5,367 bases of DNA from positions 1 to 5,367 of the forward strand of contig CAIVYV010000372.1 in the NCBI GenBank assembly GCA_903910215.1, in the 5' to 3' direction. Of this stretch, positions 1 through 5,351 are shown in pieces (the stretch's first letter is position 1; each line of letters begins with the position of its first letter). The DNA is from an uncultured Pseudomonadota bacterium (GTDB lineage Bacteria > Pseudomonadota > Gammaproteobacteria > Steroidobacterales > Steroidobacteraceae). A program made the position numbers and the translations under genes. The notes under the pieces were generated by a model that saw nothing but the letters and a program-made list of their open reading frames with translations, was not told where the DNA came from and did not search any database.

Positions 1-1190
1 TCTTTGGGATGTTGTCGTTGGCAGTCATCCTGTTTCTCGTGTTTCAAGCGGTATTCAGCTGGGCAAGCTTGCCGATGGACATGATCGATGCCGGCGTCGC
101 GAGACTAGGTGAGTTACTGGCAACGCAGCTGCCTGATGGGGCTTTGCGCAGTTTGCTCATCGATGGCGTCATAGCCGGCATAGGCAGCGTTGTGGTCTTC
201 TTGCCGCAGATCCTGATCCTGTTTGCTTTCATCCTCGTACTCGAGGACAGCGGGTACCTGCCACGCGCGGCCTATCTGCTCGATCGACTCATGGGTAGCG
301 TGGGCCTATCCGGTCGAGCCTTCATTCCACTGCTCTCGTCGTTTGCTTGCGCGATTCCCGGGATCATGGCGACTCGCACCATTCCGAGTATTCGCGATCG
401 CATCGCAACGATCATGGTTGCGCCTTTGATGACCTGTTCGGCGCGCTTGCCGGTTTATGCTCTTTTGATCGCGGCGTTCATCCCTAATCGCGCGGTCGGC
501 ATCTTCAATCTGCAGGGTCTAGTGCTGTTTGGTCTGTATTTCGCCGGCATTATCTCTGCGCTGCTTGTTGCTTACGTGATCAAGCGTTGGCAAGGGGCGA
601 GCGACCAACACCTGCTGATGCTGGAACTGCCGGACTACCAATGGCCAAACCCACTGAATTTACTCGTGGGTCTCTATGACCGAACGCGCATATTTCTCGA
701 GCGGGTCGGCGGCATCATTCTCGCCATGGTCGTTCTGTTGTGGTTTCTATCGACGTATCCGGCGCCACCATTGGGAGCTACGGCGCCGGCGATCGAATAC
801 AGTTTTGCCGGTCAAATCGGCAAGGCGCTCGCAGTAGTGCTCGAACCCATTGGCTTCAACTGGCAGATCGCGATCGCGCTCGTACCTGGTTTGGCTGCGC
901 GCGAAATCGCCGTCGGTGCTCTCGGCACGGTCTATGCTCTCTCCGGTAGCGAAGAGGCGGTCACCGGTGCGCTCGCCACCACGATCTCGACCGAGTGGAG
1001 CTTGGCGACGGCGCTGGCGTTGTTGGCCTGGTACGTGTTTGCACCGCAGTGTCTTGCCACCTTGGCTGTGGTCAAGCGCGAGACGGGCGGTTGGCGTCAT
1101 CCGTTGACGATGGCGGTCTATCTGTTCGCACTGGCTTACTTGGCCGCATTCGTAACGTATCGTCTCACGCTGATTTTGATGGGAGCTTGA
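1..1190 (+). CDS. feoB: Ferrous iron transport protein B, C-terminal permease part (5' end cut by window)
   Basis: FeoB imports Fe2+ across the inner membrane; the full protein has an N-terminal GTPase domain followed by a polytopic permease. Only the permease part is here. The frame is open from the left edge (first full codons Phe-Gly at 3-8), so the ATG at 9 is an internal Met and not the true start; the G-domain lies upstream. Diagnostic stretches are VFLPQILILF followed by LEDSGYLPRAAYLLDR, then LSGRAFIPLLSSFACAIPGI with MATRT (the FeoB core motif with its conserved Cys; E. coli has FGCNVPAIMATRT), then CSARLPVYAL. Near the C terminus are PGLAAREIAVGALGTVYAL and FAPQCLATLAVVKRETG, the second gate repeat. 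The core motif reads CAIPG instead of the more usual CNVPA, and the late motif reads APQC where many FeoBs have a PC pair; both look like lineage variants. About eight hydrophobic segments are visible. It is the first gene seen of the five-gene plus-strand run; no feoA or feoC lies downstream. The identification is firm. Confidence 0.96.
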   Translation, partial: FGMLSLAVILFLVFQAVFSWASLPMDMIDAGVARLGELLATQLPDGALRSLLIDGVIAGIGSVVVFLPQILILFAFILVLEDSGYLPRAAYLLDRLMGSVGLSGRAFIPLLSSFACAIPGIMATRTIPSIRDRIATIMVAPLMTCSARLPVYALLIAAFIPNRAVGIFNLQGLVLFGLYFAGIISALLVAYVIKRWQGASDQHLLMLELPDYQWPNPLNLLVGLYDRTRIFLERVGGIILAMVVLLWFLSTYPAPPLGATAPAIEYSFAGQIGKALAVVLEPIGFNWQIAIALVPGLAAREIAVGALGTVYALSGSEEAVTGALATTISTEWSLATALALLAWYVFAPQCLATLAVVKRETGGWRHPLTMAVYLFALAYLAAFVTYRLTLILMGA

Positions 1191-1195
1191 GTCGC

Positions 1196-1390
1196 ATGTG
1201 GCAGAACCTCGTCGTGATCTTAGCTGTCAGCGTTGCCGCTTTATATGTATTTTGGTCGCTCGCACCGAGAGTGGTTCGAGAGTGGGTAGCGACTCGCTGC
1301 GGTGGGCGCGTGACTTGGCTTGCACGACGTGTCGATCAGGGCGGCTGTGCTGAATGTGCGGCAAGCAACAAAACGAGGTCATTGCGATGA
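1196..1390 (+). CDS. Small FeoB-linked membrane protein with C-terminal CxxC (DUF6587-like)
   Basis: This is a 64-residue protein. An N-terminal hydrophobic helix runs from about residue 4 to 23 (MWQNLVVILAVSVAALYVFW), followed by Pro24 and a basic, Arg-rich amphipathic stretch. The tail has GGCAEC (Cys51 and Cys54, a CxxC) plus a lone Cys35. Arg residues after the helix suggest that the Cys tail is cytoplasmic (positive-inside rule). The start at 1196 is chosen because it lies 5 nt after the feoB stop, has GGGAG at 1181-1185 about 10 nt upstream, and puts the hydrophobic helix at the N terminus; the frame stays open upstream only as an overlap of feoB. Its TGA overlaps the next gene's ATG (ATGA, 1387-1390). 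Small one-helix proteins with a Cys-rich end are known beside feoB in several lineages, and the pattern recalls the DUF6587 family of gammaproteobacteria; that assignment is from memory. A role as a FeoB accessory, in Fe2+ or redox sensing or in complex stability, is inference. Confidence 0.8.
   Translation: MWQNLVVILAVSVAALYVFWSLAPRVVREWVATRCGGRVTWLARRVDQGGCAECAASNKTRSLR
1375..1378 (+). promoter_or_regulatory. Ribosome binding site deciding the start of the BtuF-like gene
   Basis: GAGG sits 8 nt before the ATG at 1387. That ATG begins a canonical signal peptide and overlaps the preceding stop as ATGA. This argues for 1387 and against the in-frame ATG at 1354, which would add 11 polar residues in front of the signal peptide. 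Confidence 0.7.
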
Positions 1391-2295
1391 AGTTGCTTCT
1401 ACGCTGGATGACATTGGTGGTCGGGCTAATCGCGACTGCCGGTTTTGCGCAAACGCCTGCGATCACGATCACTGATGACGCTGGCAAAACGATTTCTTTG
1501 GCTAAAAAGCCAGTTCGCATCGTGAGTCTGTCGCCCGGTGCGACAGAGCTTCTCTTTGCAGCGGGCGCGGGAGATCGAGTTGTCGGCACTGTCATCGGTG
1601 CCGATGCTCCGGAGGCTGCTAAGAAAATAGAGCGACTGGGCGATGCTAATGCGCTCAAATATGAGCGATTGAAAGCGCTCAAGCCGGATATGATCGTGAT
1701 CTGGCGTGACATGACCCACGAGCTCGTACTCGAGAGCCTGCAAAAATTGCGCTTGCCGATTTATCAGGTGAGCTTGCGAAATTTCGACGACATGCCACGC
1801 TCGATCAGAAGACTCGGTCAACTGGCTGGCACTGAGTCGGTGGCAGAGGTGACGGCAAAACAAATTGAGGGGCGCATCGCTGCGCTACCAAAACGACCGG
1901 TCGCCAAGGTGACTGCGGCGGCTCCCGAACTGTTCTTCATGATGTGGGACGTGCCACTCTATACAGTGGGCAGCCGACATCTGATGAACGATGCAATCTT
2001 GCGTTGCGGTGCACGTAATATCTTCGATGATATCGACTTTCCGGCACCGATCGTCGAGTTCGAAGAAATCAAGAAGCGCAATCCAGATGTGATCCTGATG
2101 GGTGCACCGCCCATTACTTCGCGCGATTGGCGTGAGCGCTGGAGCCAGTTTCCGGCGGTGACGGCGGTAGCTGCGCGGCAGGTGATTAATTTCGTCGATA
2201 TTCGCCTCACCCGTATGGGGCCCACGGCCATCGATGCCGTGCCGGCTCTTTGCGAGCAACTGAAACCCATGCGCAAAGGAGCGCTGCGTCGATGA
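1387..2295 (+). CDS. Periplasmic substrate-binding protein of an ABC importer, BtuF-like (probably cobalamin)
   Basis: This is a 302-residue periplasmic protein of the helical-backbone (class III) binding-protein family, which delivers vitamin B12, haem or siderophores to BtuCD/FhuBC-type importers. A signal peptide covers residues 1-21 (basic MKLLLR start, hydrophobic core, likely cleavage after GFA). The N-lobe opens with RIVSLSPGATELLFAAG (44-60), aligning with BtuF VITLSPANTELAFAAG. It is followed by YERLKALKPDMIVIWRD (92-108), which matches BtuF LERIVALKPDLVIAWRG. The C-lobe has NIFDDIDFPAPIVEFEEIKK (211-230) and RNPDVILMG, matching the BtuF segment before VITGG. Glu93 and Glu226 fall where BtuF has the two Glu residues that dock onto BtuC arginines; Trp106 and Trp187 may line the ligand cleft. 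The protein is somewhat longer than E. coli BtuF (266), mostly at the ends. No permease or ATPase gene for it lies in the window. It overlaps both neighbours by ATGA. The family is certain; the cobalamin ligand is probable, not shown. Confidence 0.88.
   Translation: MKLLLRWMTLVVGLIATAGFAQTPAITITDDAGKTISLAKKPVRIVSLSPGATELLFAAGAGDRVVGTVIGADAPEAAKKIERLGDANALKYERLKALKPDMIVIWRDMTHELVLESLQKLRLPIYQVSLRNFDDMPRSIRRLGQLAGTESVAEVTAKQIEGRIAALPKRPVAKVTAAAPELFFMMWDVPLYTVGSRHLMNDAILRCGARNIFDDIDFPAPIVEFEEIKKRNPDVILMGAPPITSRDWRERWSQFPAVTAVAARQVINFVDIRLTRMGPTAIDAVPALCEQLKPMRKGALRR
2275..2281 (+). promoter_or_regulatory. Strong ribosome binding site for the barrel-protein gene
   Basis: AAAGGAG, inside the 3' end of the BtuF-like gene, lies 10 nt before the ATG at 2292. 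It supports that start over the in-frame ATG at 2250, which would put 14 polar residues before an otherwise perfect signal peptide. It also lets the downstream gene be translated efficiently despite the ATGA overlap. Confidence 0.75.
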
Positions 2296-3017
2296 ACACA
2301 CTACGCCTCATCTTCGCGACATTACTGATCGTAGCGACGAGTGCACTGGCTCAAGCCGACGATATCGATGCCATCGATCGGCTTTCGCCGAGTCAGTTCG
2401 AGTCGTTTGCCGACGATCTCGTGGCGGCTCTCAGTTACAAGTCGAGCTCATCCGCAGAGCCACTCGGCGTACTCGGCTTCGACCTAGGGCTCGGCGTGTC
2501 ACTGGTTCGACTCGAGAATGCAGAATCTTGGGGTGTCGCCACGGGAAGTACCACTGAGTATTTGCCCATCCCGAAGGTGTCACTATCGAAGGGTCTGCCG
2601 TTCGATGTCGATCTCGGTGCGTTCGTCGCAGCGGTACCGGGTAGCAATATTTTGGTCTACGGCGGCCAGGTGCAGTACGCACTGATGGCCGGCAACCCGG
2701 TGTTGCCTGCGGTTGCTGTGCGCGGAGGCATCACGCGGCTGTCCGGTGTCGAGCAACTGGCACTTGAAACGCGCAGTGTCGAACTCGTCGTCTCCAAGGG
2801 CTTGTTCGCGTTCACTCCTTATGCGGGCATCGGCCGCGTGTGGGGAGATGTCACGCCGAATTCGACAGCAGCTGCCACATTGCAGACGTTGTCGCCGACG
2901 CTGGATCGGATTTTCGCCGGACTGCAGTTCGGGCTCGTCATCGGCAGTCTTTCTATCGAGGTCGACAAGACTGGCGATGCGCTCGGAGCATCAACCAAGT
3001 TCGGTTTGCGGTTTTAA
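2292..3017 (+). CDS. Exported protein of unknown function, probable outer-membrane beta-barrel
   Basis: I do not recognise a characterised family. The 241-residue product has a clear Sec signal peptide (residues 1-20, hydrophobic core LRLIFATLLIVATSALA, cleavage before QADD). A short acidic helical segment follows (about 22-50, with LSPSQFESFADDLVAAL), then a Gly-rich region of alternating polar and hydrophobic residues to the end: LGFDLGLGVSLVRLE, PKVSLSKGLPFDVDLGAFVA, VYGGQVQYALM, VAVRGGITRL, LETRSVELVVSKG, TPYAGIGRVWGDV, LQFGLVIGSLSIEVDKTGD, ASTKFGLRF. I count roughly eight to ten candidate strands. The terminal Phe after an alternating strand (KFGLRF) is the classic signal for BAM-mediated barrel insertion. 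No lipobox Cys is present; the mature protein has no Cys at all. The gene overlaps the BtuF-like gene by ATGA and ends 6 nt before the permease. It might be a small pore or structural barrel; it is far too short for a TonB-dependent receptor (usually above 600 residues) and has no plug domain, so it is not BtuB. Confidence 0.75.
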   Translation: MNTLRLIFATLLIVATSALAQADDIDAIDRLSPSQFESFADDLVAALSYKSSSSAEPLGVLGFDLGLGVSLVRLENAESWGVATGSTTEYLPIPKVSLSKGLPFDVDLGAFVAAVPGSNILVYGGQVQYALMAGNPVLPAVAVRGGITRLSGVEQLALETRSVELVVSKGLFAFTPYAGIGRVWGDVTPNSTAAATLQTLSPTLDRIFAGLQFGLVIGSLSIEVDKTGDALGASTKFGLRF

Positions 3018-3023
3018 CTCGCC

Positions 3024-4409
3024 ATGTCTGGGCTCAATCGCGGTTTGGGATTGTGGGCGGGCATTGCCGTCAACGTAGCCAACGTCATTGGCACCGGTGT
3101 CTTTCTCAAGACGCGGGTCATGACCTGCAACGTCGACGATCCAATGATCGTCATGGCCGTGTGGCTTGCGGCCGGTCTGTTGTCGCTGCTCGGTGCATTC
3201 TGCTACGCCGAACTAGCTTCGATGATGCCGGCGGCGGGTGGTGACTACGTCTTTCTGCGACGCGCCTATGGCAAGCCGACGAGTTTTCTCTATGGCTGGA
3301 CCGTCTTCGCGATTATGAAGACCGGCTCTCAGGCAGCACTTGCCGTAGGTTTTGCCATCTTCATGAACGCGGCGCTCGGCGGAGTGCTCGATCAAGCATG
3401 GCTGACGCTACCTCTCGGTGACGGTATTTCTTTTACGGGACTCACCGTAGTAGCGCTGTCGGCATTGTGGCTTGTCACGTTGTTCAACTGCGCTTCCGTC
3501 TCCACCACAGGCAGTGCCGCGACGGTGCTCACGGTGATGAAAGTGCTGACCGTGCTCGCCGTCGGTATCGGTGCGTTCATGTTCGGTCAGGGTGATCTGT
3601 CGCATCTTTCCGGTTCAGCGAGCGGTGGTAGTTGTGAAGGCGTGCAAGCGAGTGCAATGGGCGGTATCGCTGGTATCGGTGCTGCCATGCTCGGTGCCTT
3701 GTGGGCGTACGACGGCTGGAATAACGTCGCGCCGCTTTGTGGTGAGGTGAAAGATCCACAGCGCAATTTGCCACGCATGTTCATCTGGGGAACGCTACTC
3801 GTGATCGCGCTCTACGTTGGCGTCAACGCAGCTTACTTCTACGTTCTCTCGCCACAGGAGATCGCGAGCGTTTCGGCGACGTCCTCCGTCGCCACCGAGG
3901 TGCTGAAGACGTTCGCCGGGCCCGCCGCCGTGACCTTCATGGCTGCCGCACTGATGCTCTCGTCCTTGGGGTCGTTGCACGCATCAGTGCTCGCCAATTC
4001 GCGCGTGCCTTACGCGATGGCGAGCGATGGGATGTTCTTCAAGCCCTTGGCTAAGGTATCCGAGCGCACTCGGGTGCCCGTCAATGCGGTGCTCGCTCAA
4101 GCCGGGTGGGCGAGCGTGCTCACGCTCTCGGGCACTTACGACACCCTGACCGATTCGGTGGTATTCGCCTCCTGTCTTTTCTATGCCTTGAGTGCCGCCG
4201 CGGTCATCCTGTTCCGACGCACCGAGCCGGATCTGCCGCGCCCGTTCAAGACTTGGGGATATCCGTTTACCCCGATTGTGTTCGTGCTCGTTTCAGCAGC
4301 GTTGTTGATCAGCGCCCTCGTCGCCACGCCGAAACAGGCACTGCTCGGAATTGGAGTGATCCTGCTCGGTGTTCCGCTGTACTTCTACTGGAACCGAAAT
4401 CGATCCTGA
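3024..4409 (+). CDS. APC-superfamily amino-acid permease
   Basis: This is a 461-residue inner-membrane transporter with the usual length and about 12 hydrophobic helices of the amino acid-polyamine-organocation superfamily. TM1 carries the substrate-binding unwound motif NVANVIGTGVF (residues 17-27; the family consensus is IGxGIF). TM2 and the next loop have CYAELASMMPAAGGDYVFLRRAYG (60-83, matching AELgtmiPksGGeYvYl-type motifs). TM6 has ALWAYDGWNNVAPLCGEVKDPQRNLPR (225-251; the W-aYdGW-n and E-(v/i)kdPqrnlPr signature of the LAT-like/APA branch). TM8 and its loop contain ANSRVPYAMASDGMF (324-338) and RTRVPVNA. The C-terminal part ends in a basic WNRNRS tail. By family, it would be a proton- or exchange-driven amino-acid carrier; the substrate cannot be told. 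The start at 3024 puts TM1 directly at the N terminus. Shine-Dalgarno sequence is essentially absent before it, and it lies 6 nt after the previous stop, so reinitiation by ribosomes finishing the barrel gene is likely. It is the last gene of the operon. Confidence 0.92.
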   Translation: MSGLNRGLGLWAGIAVNVANVIGTGVFLKTRVMTCNVDDPMIVMAVWLAAGLLSLLGAFCYAELASMMPAAGGDYVFLRRAYGKPTSFLYGWTVFAIMKTGSQAALAVGFAIFMNAALGGVLDQAWLTLPLGDGISFTGLTVVALSALWLVTLFNCASVSTTGSAATVLTVMKVLTVLAVGIGAFMFGQGDLSHLSGSASGGSCEGVQASAMGGIAGIGAAMLGALWAYDGWNNVAPLCGEVKDPQRNLPRMFIWGTLLVIALYVGVNAAYFYVLSPQEIASVSATSSVATEVLKTFAGPAAVTFMAAALMLSSLGSLHASVLANSRVPYAMASDGMFFKPLAKVSERTRVPVNAVLAQAGWASVLTLSGTYDTLTDSVVFASCLFYALSAAAVILFRRTEPDLPRPFKTWGYPFTPIVFVLVSAALLISALVATPKQALLGIGVILLGVPLYFYWNRNRS

Positions 4410-4440
4410 AAAAGAACCGATTTTTCATATCTACTTTTTC
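4408..4440 (+). terminator. Possible weak A/T-rich terminator hairpins after the permease gene
   Basis: GAAAAA (4408-4413, starting inside the permease stop codon) can pair with TTTTTC (4421-4426) around a 7-nt loop. Alternatively GAAAAAG (4408-4414) pairs with CTTTTTC (4434-4440). T-rich sequence follows each arm. The stems are nearly all A:T, so intrinsic termination would be weak; no GC-rich stem plus T-tract is present. It is called only because it sits exactly at the operon end. Confidence 0.3.
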
Positions 4441-4469
4441 TTGAAAAGAAAGGGCGATTTCTTTGTACT
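4441..4469 (+). promoter_or_regulatory. Weak candidate promoter for the winged-helix gene
   Basis: TTGAAA (4441-4446) matches the sigma-70 -35 hexamer at five of six bases. After a 17-nt spacer, TGTACT (4464-4469) matches the -10 hexamer at four of six but lacks the important second-position A. The region is A/T-rich, which makes such matches likely by chance. Transcription would begin around 4476, inside the GGTGT repeat. Confidence 0.22.
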
Positions 4470-4482
4470 GATAGGGGTGTCG

Positions 4483-4515
4483 ATGGTGTGAGAATACGCC
4501 GGGTTTTTTCACCAT
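4483..4515. repeat. Inverted repeat ATGGTG-N21-CACCAT before the winged-helix gene
   Basis: Perfect 6-bp arms at 4483-4488 and 4510-4515 are about 27 bp apart centre to centre. The right arm lies within the 8-bp palindrome ACCATGGT (4511-4518), just before the ATG at 4525. An autoregulatory operator is possible by position; chance occurrence of 6-bp arms is also quite possible. Confidence 0.3.
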
Positions 4516-4524
4516 GGTTCGACA

Positions 4525-4827
4525 ATGCGGAAGGCACCCTTCCCACAACCGCTGAAGAATGTCGTGCCCGTTCCAGCTTTGCTCTTGGCTGCGAGACACG
4601 GTCCGTTGACGGTAGGTGATCTGGTCTTGCTGTTCCGCTTATACGGTTTTGGCGGCGAGAGCGCATGCAAAAAGCTGGTACATCGCCTCTCGACATTGGC
4701 GCTGCTGAAGGTAGAGGGTGGCAAGAGCAGTGACGGACGCGAGAAGCTCGTCAGCGTGACGCCCGAGGCGCTGCGAATCCTAGGGGATTTTCGCCATCTA
4801 CTGGATCAACTCGATTCGAAGCACTGA
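4525..4827 (+). CDS. Small winged-helix DNA-binding protein, MarR-core-like
   Basis: This is a 100-residue basic protein. Predicted order: a first helix at 15-24 (VPVPALLLAA), a second at 28-40 (LTVGDLVLLFRLYG), and a recognition helix at 45-60 (ESACKKLVHRLSTLAL, with Lys/His/Arg on one face). A beta-wing follows (LLKVEGGKSSDGREKLVSVTP, 60-80), and then a helix from 81 (EALRILGDFRHLLDQL). The DGREKLVSVTPEALRIL segment follows the D-x-R-x-x-x-V-x-L-T-x-x-G-x-x-L wing pattern of MarR-type regulators, although Glu replaces the usual Gly. The protein lacks the long N- and C-terminal dimerisation helices of full MarR proteins (about 140-150 residues). A stop at 4489 blocks upstream extension, and 4525 is the only ATG before the fold; no clear Shine-Dalgarno sequence precedes it. 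A GTG at 4561 would be an alternative start with a shorter N terminus. It probably acts as a local transcription regulator; its target and ligand are unknown. It is convergent with yajQ. Confidence 0.7.
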   Translation: MRKAPFPQPLKNVVPVPALLLAARHGPLTVGDLVLLFRLYGFGGESACKKLVHRLSTLALLKVEGGKSSDGREKLVSVTPEALRILGDFRHLLDQLDSKH

Positions 4828-4855
4828 CTCCGTAGTGCCAGCGGTCGACGTCAGT
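4823..4855. repeat. Inverted repeat spanning the two convergent stop codons
   Basis: ACTGAC (4823-4828) and GTCAGT (4850-4855) are reverse complements that embrace the 23-nt gap between the winged-helix gene and yajQ. A smaller alternative stem, GCACT (4821-4825) with AGTGC (4834-4838), overlaps the left arm. No T-tract follows on either strand, so a bidirectional terminator is only a weak possibility; facing TGA codons supply part of the symmetry. Confidence 0.25.
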
Positions 4856-5339
4856 CCCTGAAGTTGTCGAACGACAGCGGCCGATCGAATTCCTGCTTGC
4901 GGAGCAAGGCGATGGCATCCTGCAGGTCATCGCGCTGTTTACCTGTGACGCGAACCTTCTCGCCGTGGATCGCGCCTTGCACCTTCAGTTTCGACTCTTT
5001 GAGCAGCTTGACGATCTTCTTGCCGCATTCCTGATCAATGCCGTGGCGCAGTGCCACATCTTGCCTTGCTTCGGCCAGATTCGTCTGCGCATCTTTCAAG
5101 TCGATACACGAGACGTCGATGCCTCGCTTGGTGAGTTTCAACTTGAGAATGTCCAGCATTTGCTTGAGTTGAAATTCTACCTGCGCCTTCATCTGCACGA
5201 CGAATTCCTTTTCCTTGAATTCGTACTTACACCCGGTGTCTTTGAAGTCGAAGCGCTGTGACAGTTCGCGGTTGGCCTGATCGATGGCGTTGGCGAGCTC
5301 GTGACGATCGATTTCCGAGACGACGTCGAAAGAGGGCAT
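4851..5339 (-). CDS. yajQ: YajQ family cyclic di-GMP-binding protein
   Basis: This is a complete 162-residue cytoplasmic protein, essentially the same length as E. coli YajQ (163). The N terminus MPSFDVVSEID and the following NAIDQANRELSQRFDFKDT (17-35) match the E. coli start MPSFDIVSEVD and SREVESRFDF. Further matches are QLKQMLDILKLKLTKRGID (57-75), KKIVKLLKESKLKVQGAIHG (107-126), VRVTGKQRDDLQDAIALLR (129-147) and the invariant tail FDNFRD (157-162). The fold is two ferredoxin-like domains. Homologues in Xanthomonas campestris and Pseudomonas aeruginosa bind cyclic di-GMP and affect virulence and biofilm through partner transcription factors; older work annotated the family as nucleotide-binding. 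The start is supported by GAGGA (complement of 5347-5351) eight or so bases upstream of the ATG. Its own promoter would lie beyond the right edge. A functional tie to the convergent winged-helix gene is not shown. Confidence 0.96.
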   Translation of the reverse strand: MPSFDVVSEIDRHELANAIDQANRELSQRFDFKDTGCKYEFKEKEFVVQMKAQVEFQLKQMLDILKLKLTKRGIDVSCIDLKDAQTNLAEARQDVALRHGIDQECGKKIVKLLKESKLKVQGAIHGEKVRVTGKQRDDLQDAIALLRKQEFDRPLSFDNFRD

Positions 5340-5346
5340 GCTTTTA

Positions 5347-5351
5347 TCCTC
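5347..5351 (-). promoter_or_regulatory. Ribosome binding site of yajQ
   Basis: Read on the minus strand, GAGGA precedes the yajQ ATG (5339-5337) with a 7-nt spacer (ATAAAAGC region). The spacing is ideal and agrees with the conserved MPSFD N terminus. Confidence 0.75.

Larger units (their letters stand above)
4410..4524. other. A/T-rich intergenic region between permease and winged-helix genes
   Basis: This is the only sizeable non-coding stretch (115 nt). Its first half is A/T-rich and full of short GAAAAG/CTTTTC-type complementary tracts, including AAAGAAA (4445-4451) facing TTTCTTT (4458-4464) across GGGCGA. Its second half has a GGTGT direct repeat (4476-4480 and 4485-4489) and an ATGGTG...CACCAT inverted repeat (4483-4488, 4510-4515). 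It should contain the promoter of the winged-helix gene unless the operon reads through. Confidence 0.5.

Noticed and set aside
747..1100. Minus-strand open frame of 117 codons inside feoB
   Set aside because: It is fully antisense to conserved FeoB sequence, Arg-rich and without a plausible start signal.
1354..1386. N-terminal extension of the BtuF-like protein from an upstream ATG
   Set aside because: It would place polar residues before a normal signal peptide; the GAGG and ATGA overlap favour 1387.
1227..1712. Long open frame on the minus strand (161 codons)
   Set aside because: It lies antisense to the small Cys protein and the BtuF-like gene, shows no recognisable domain, and is rich in Ser/Ala/Arg as expected from the complement of a GC-rich coding frame.
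1426..1863. Minus-strand open frame of 145 codons inside the BtuF-like gene
   Set aside because: Its Arg/Ser/His-rich composition is typical of a shadow frame, and the plus-strand gene is clearly real by homology.
2250..2291. N-terminal extension of the barrel protein from an upstream ATG
   Set aside because: AAAGGAG at 2275-2281 and the signal peptide beginning MNTLRL support 2292.
2292..3017. BtuB or another TonB-dependent receptor
   Set aside because: At 241 residues, without plug domain or TonB box, it is much too small.
4498..4510. CGCCGGG followed by six T as an intrinsic terminator
   Set aside because: No upstream complementary arm exists to form the GC-rich stem, so the T-run stands alone.
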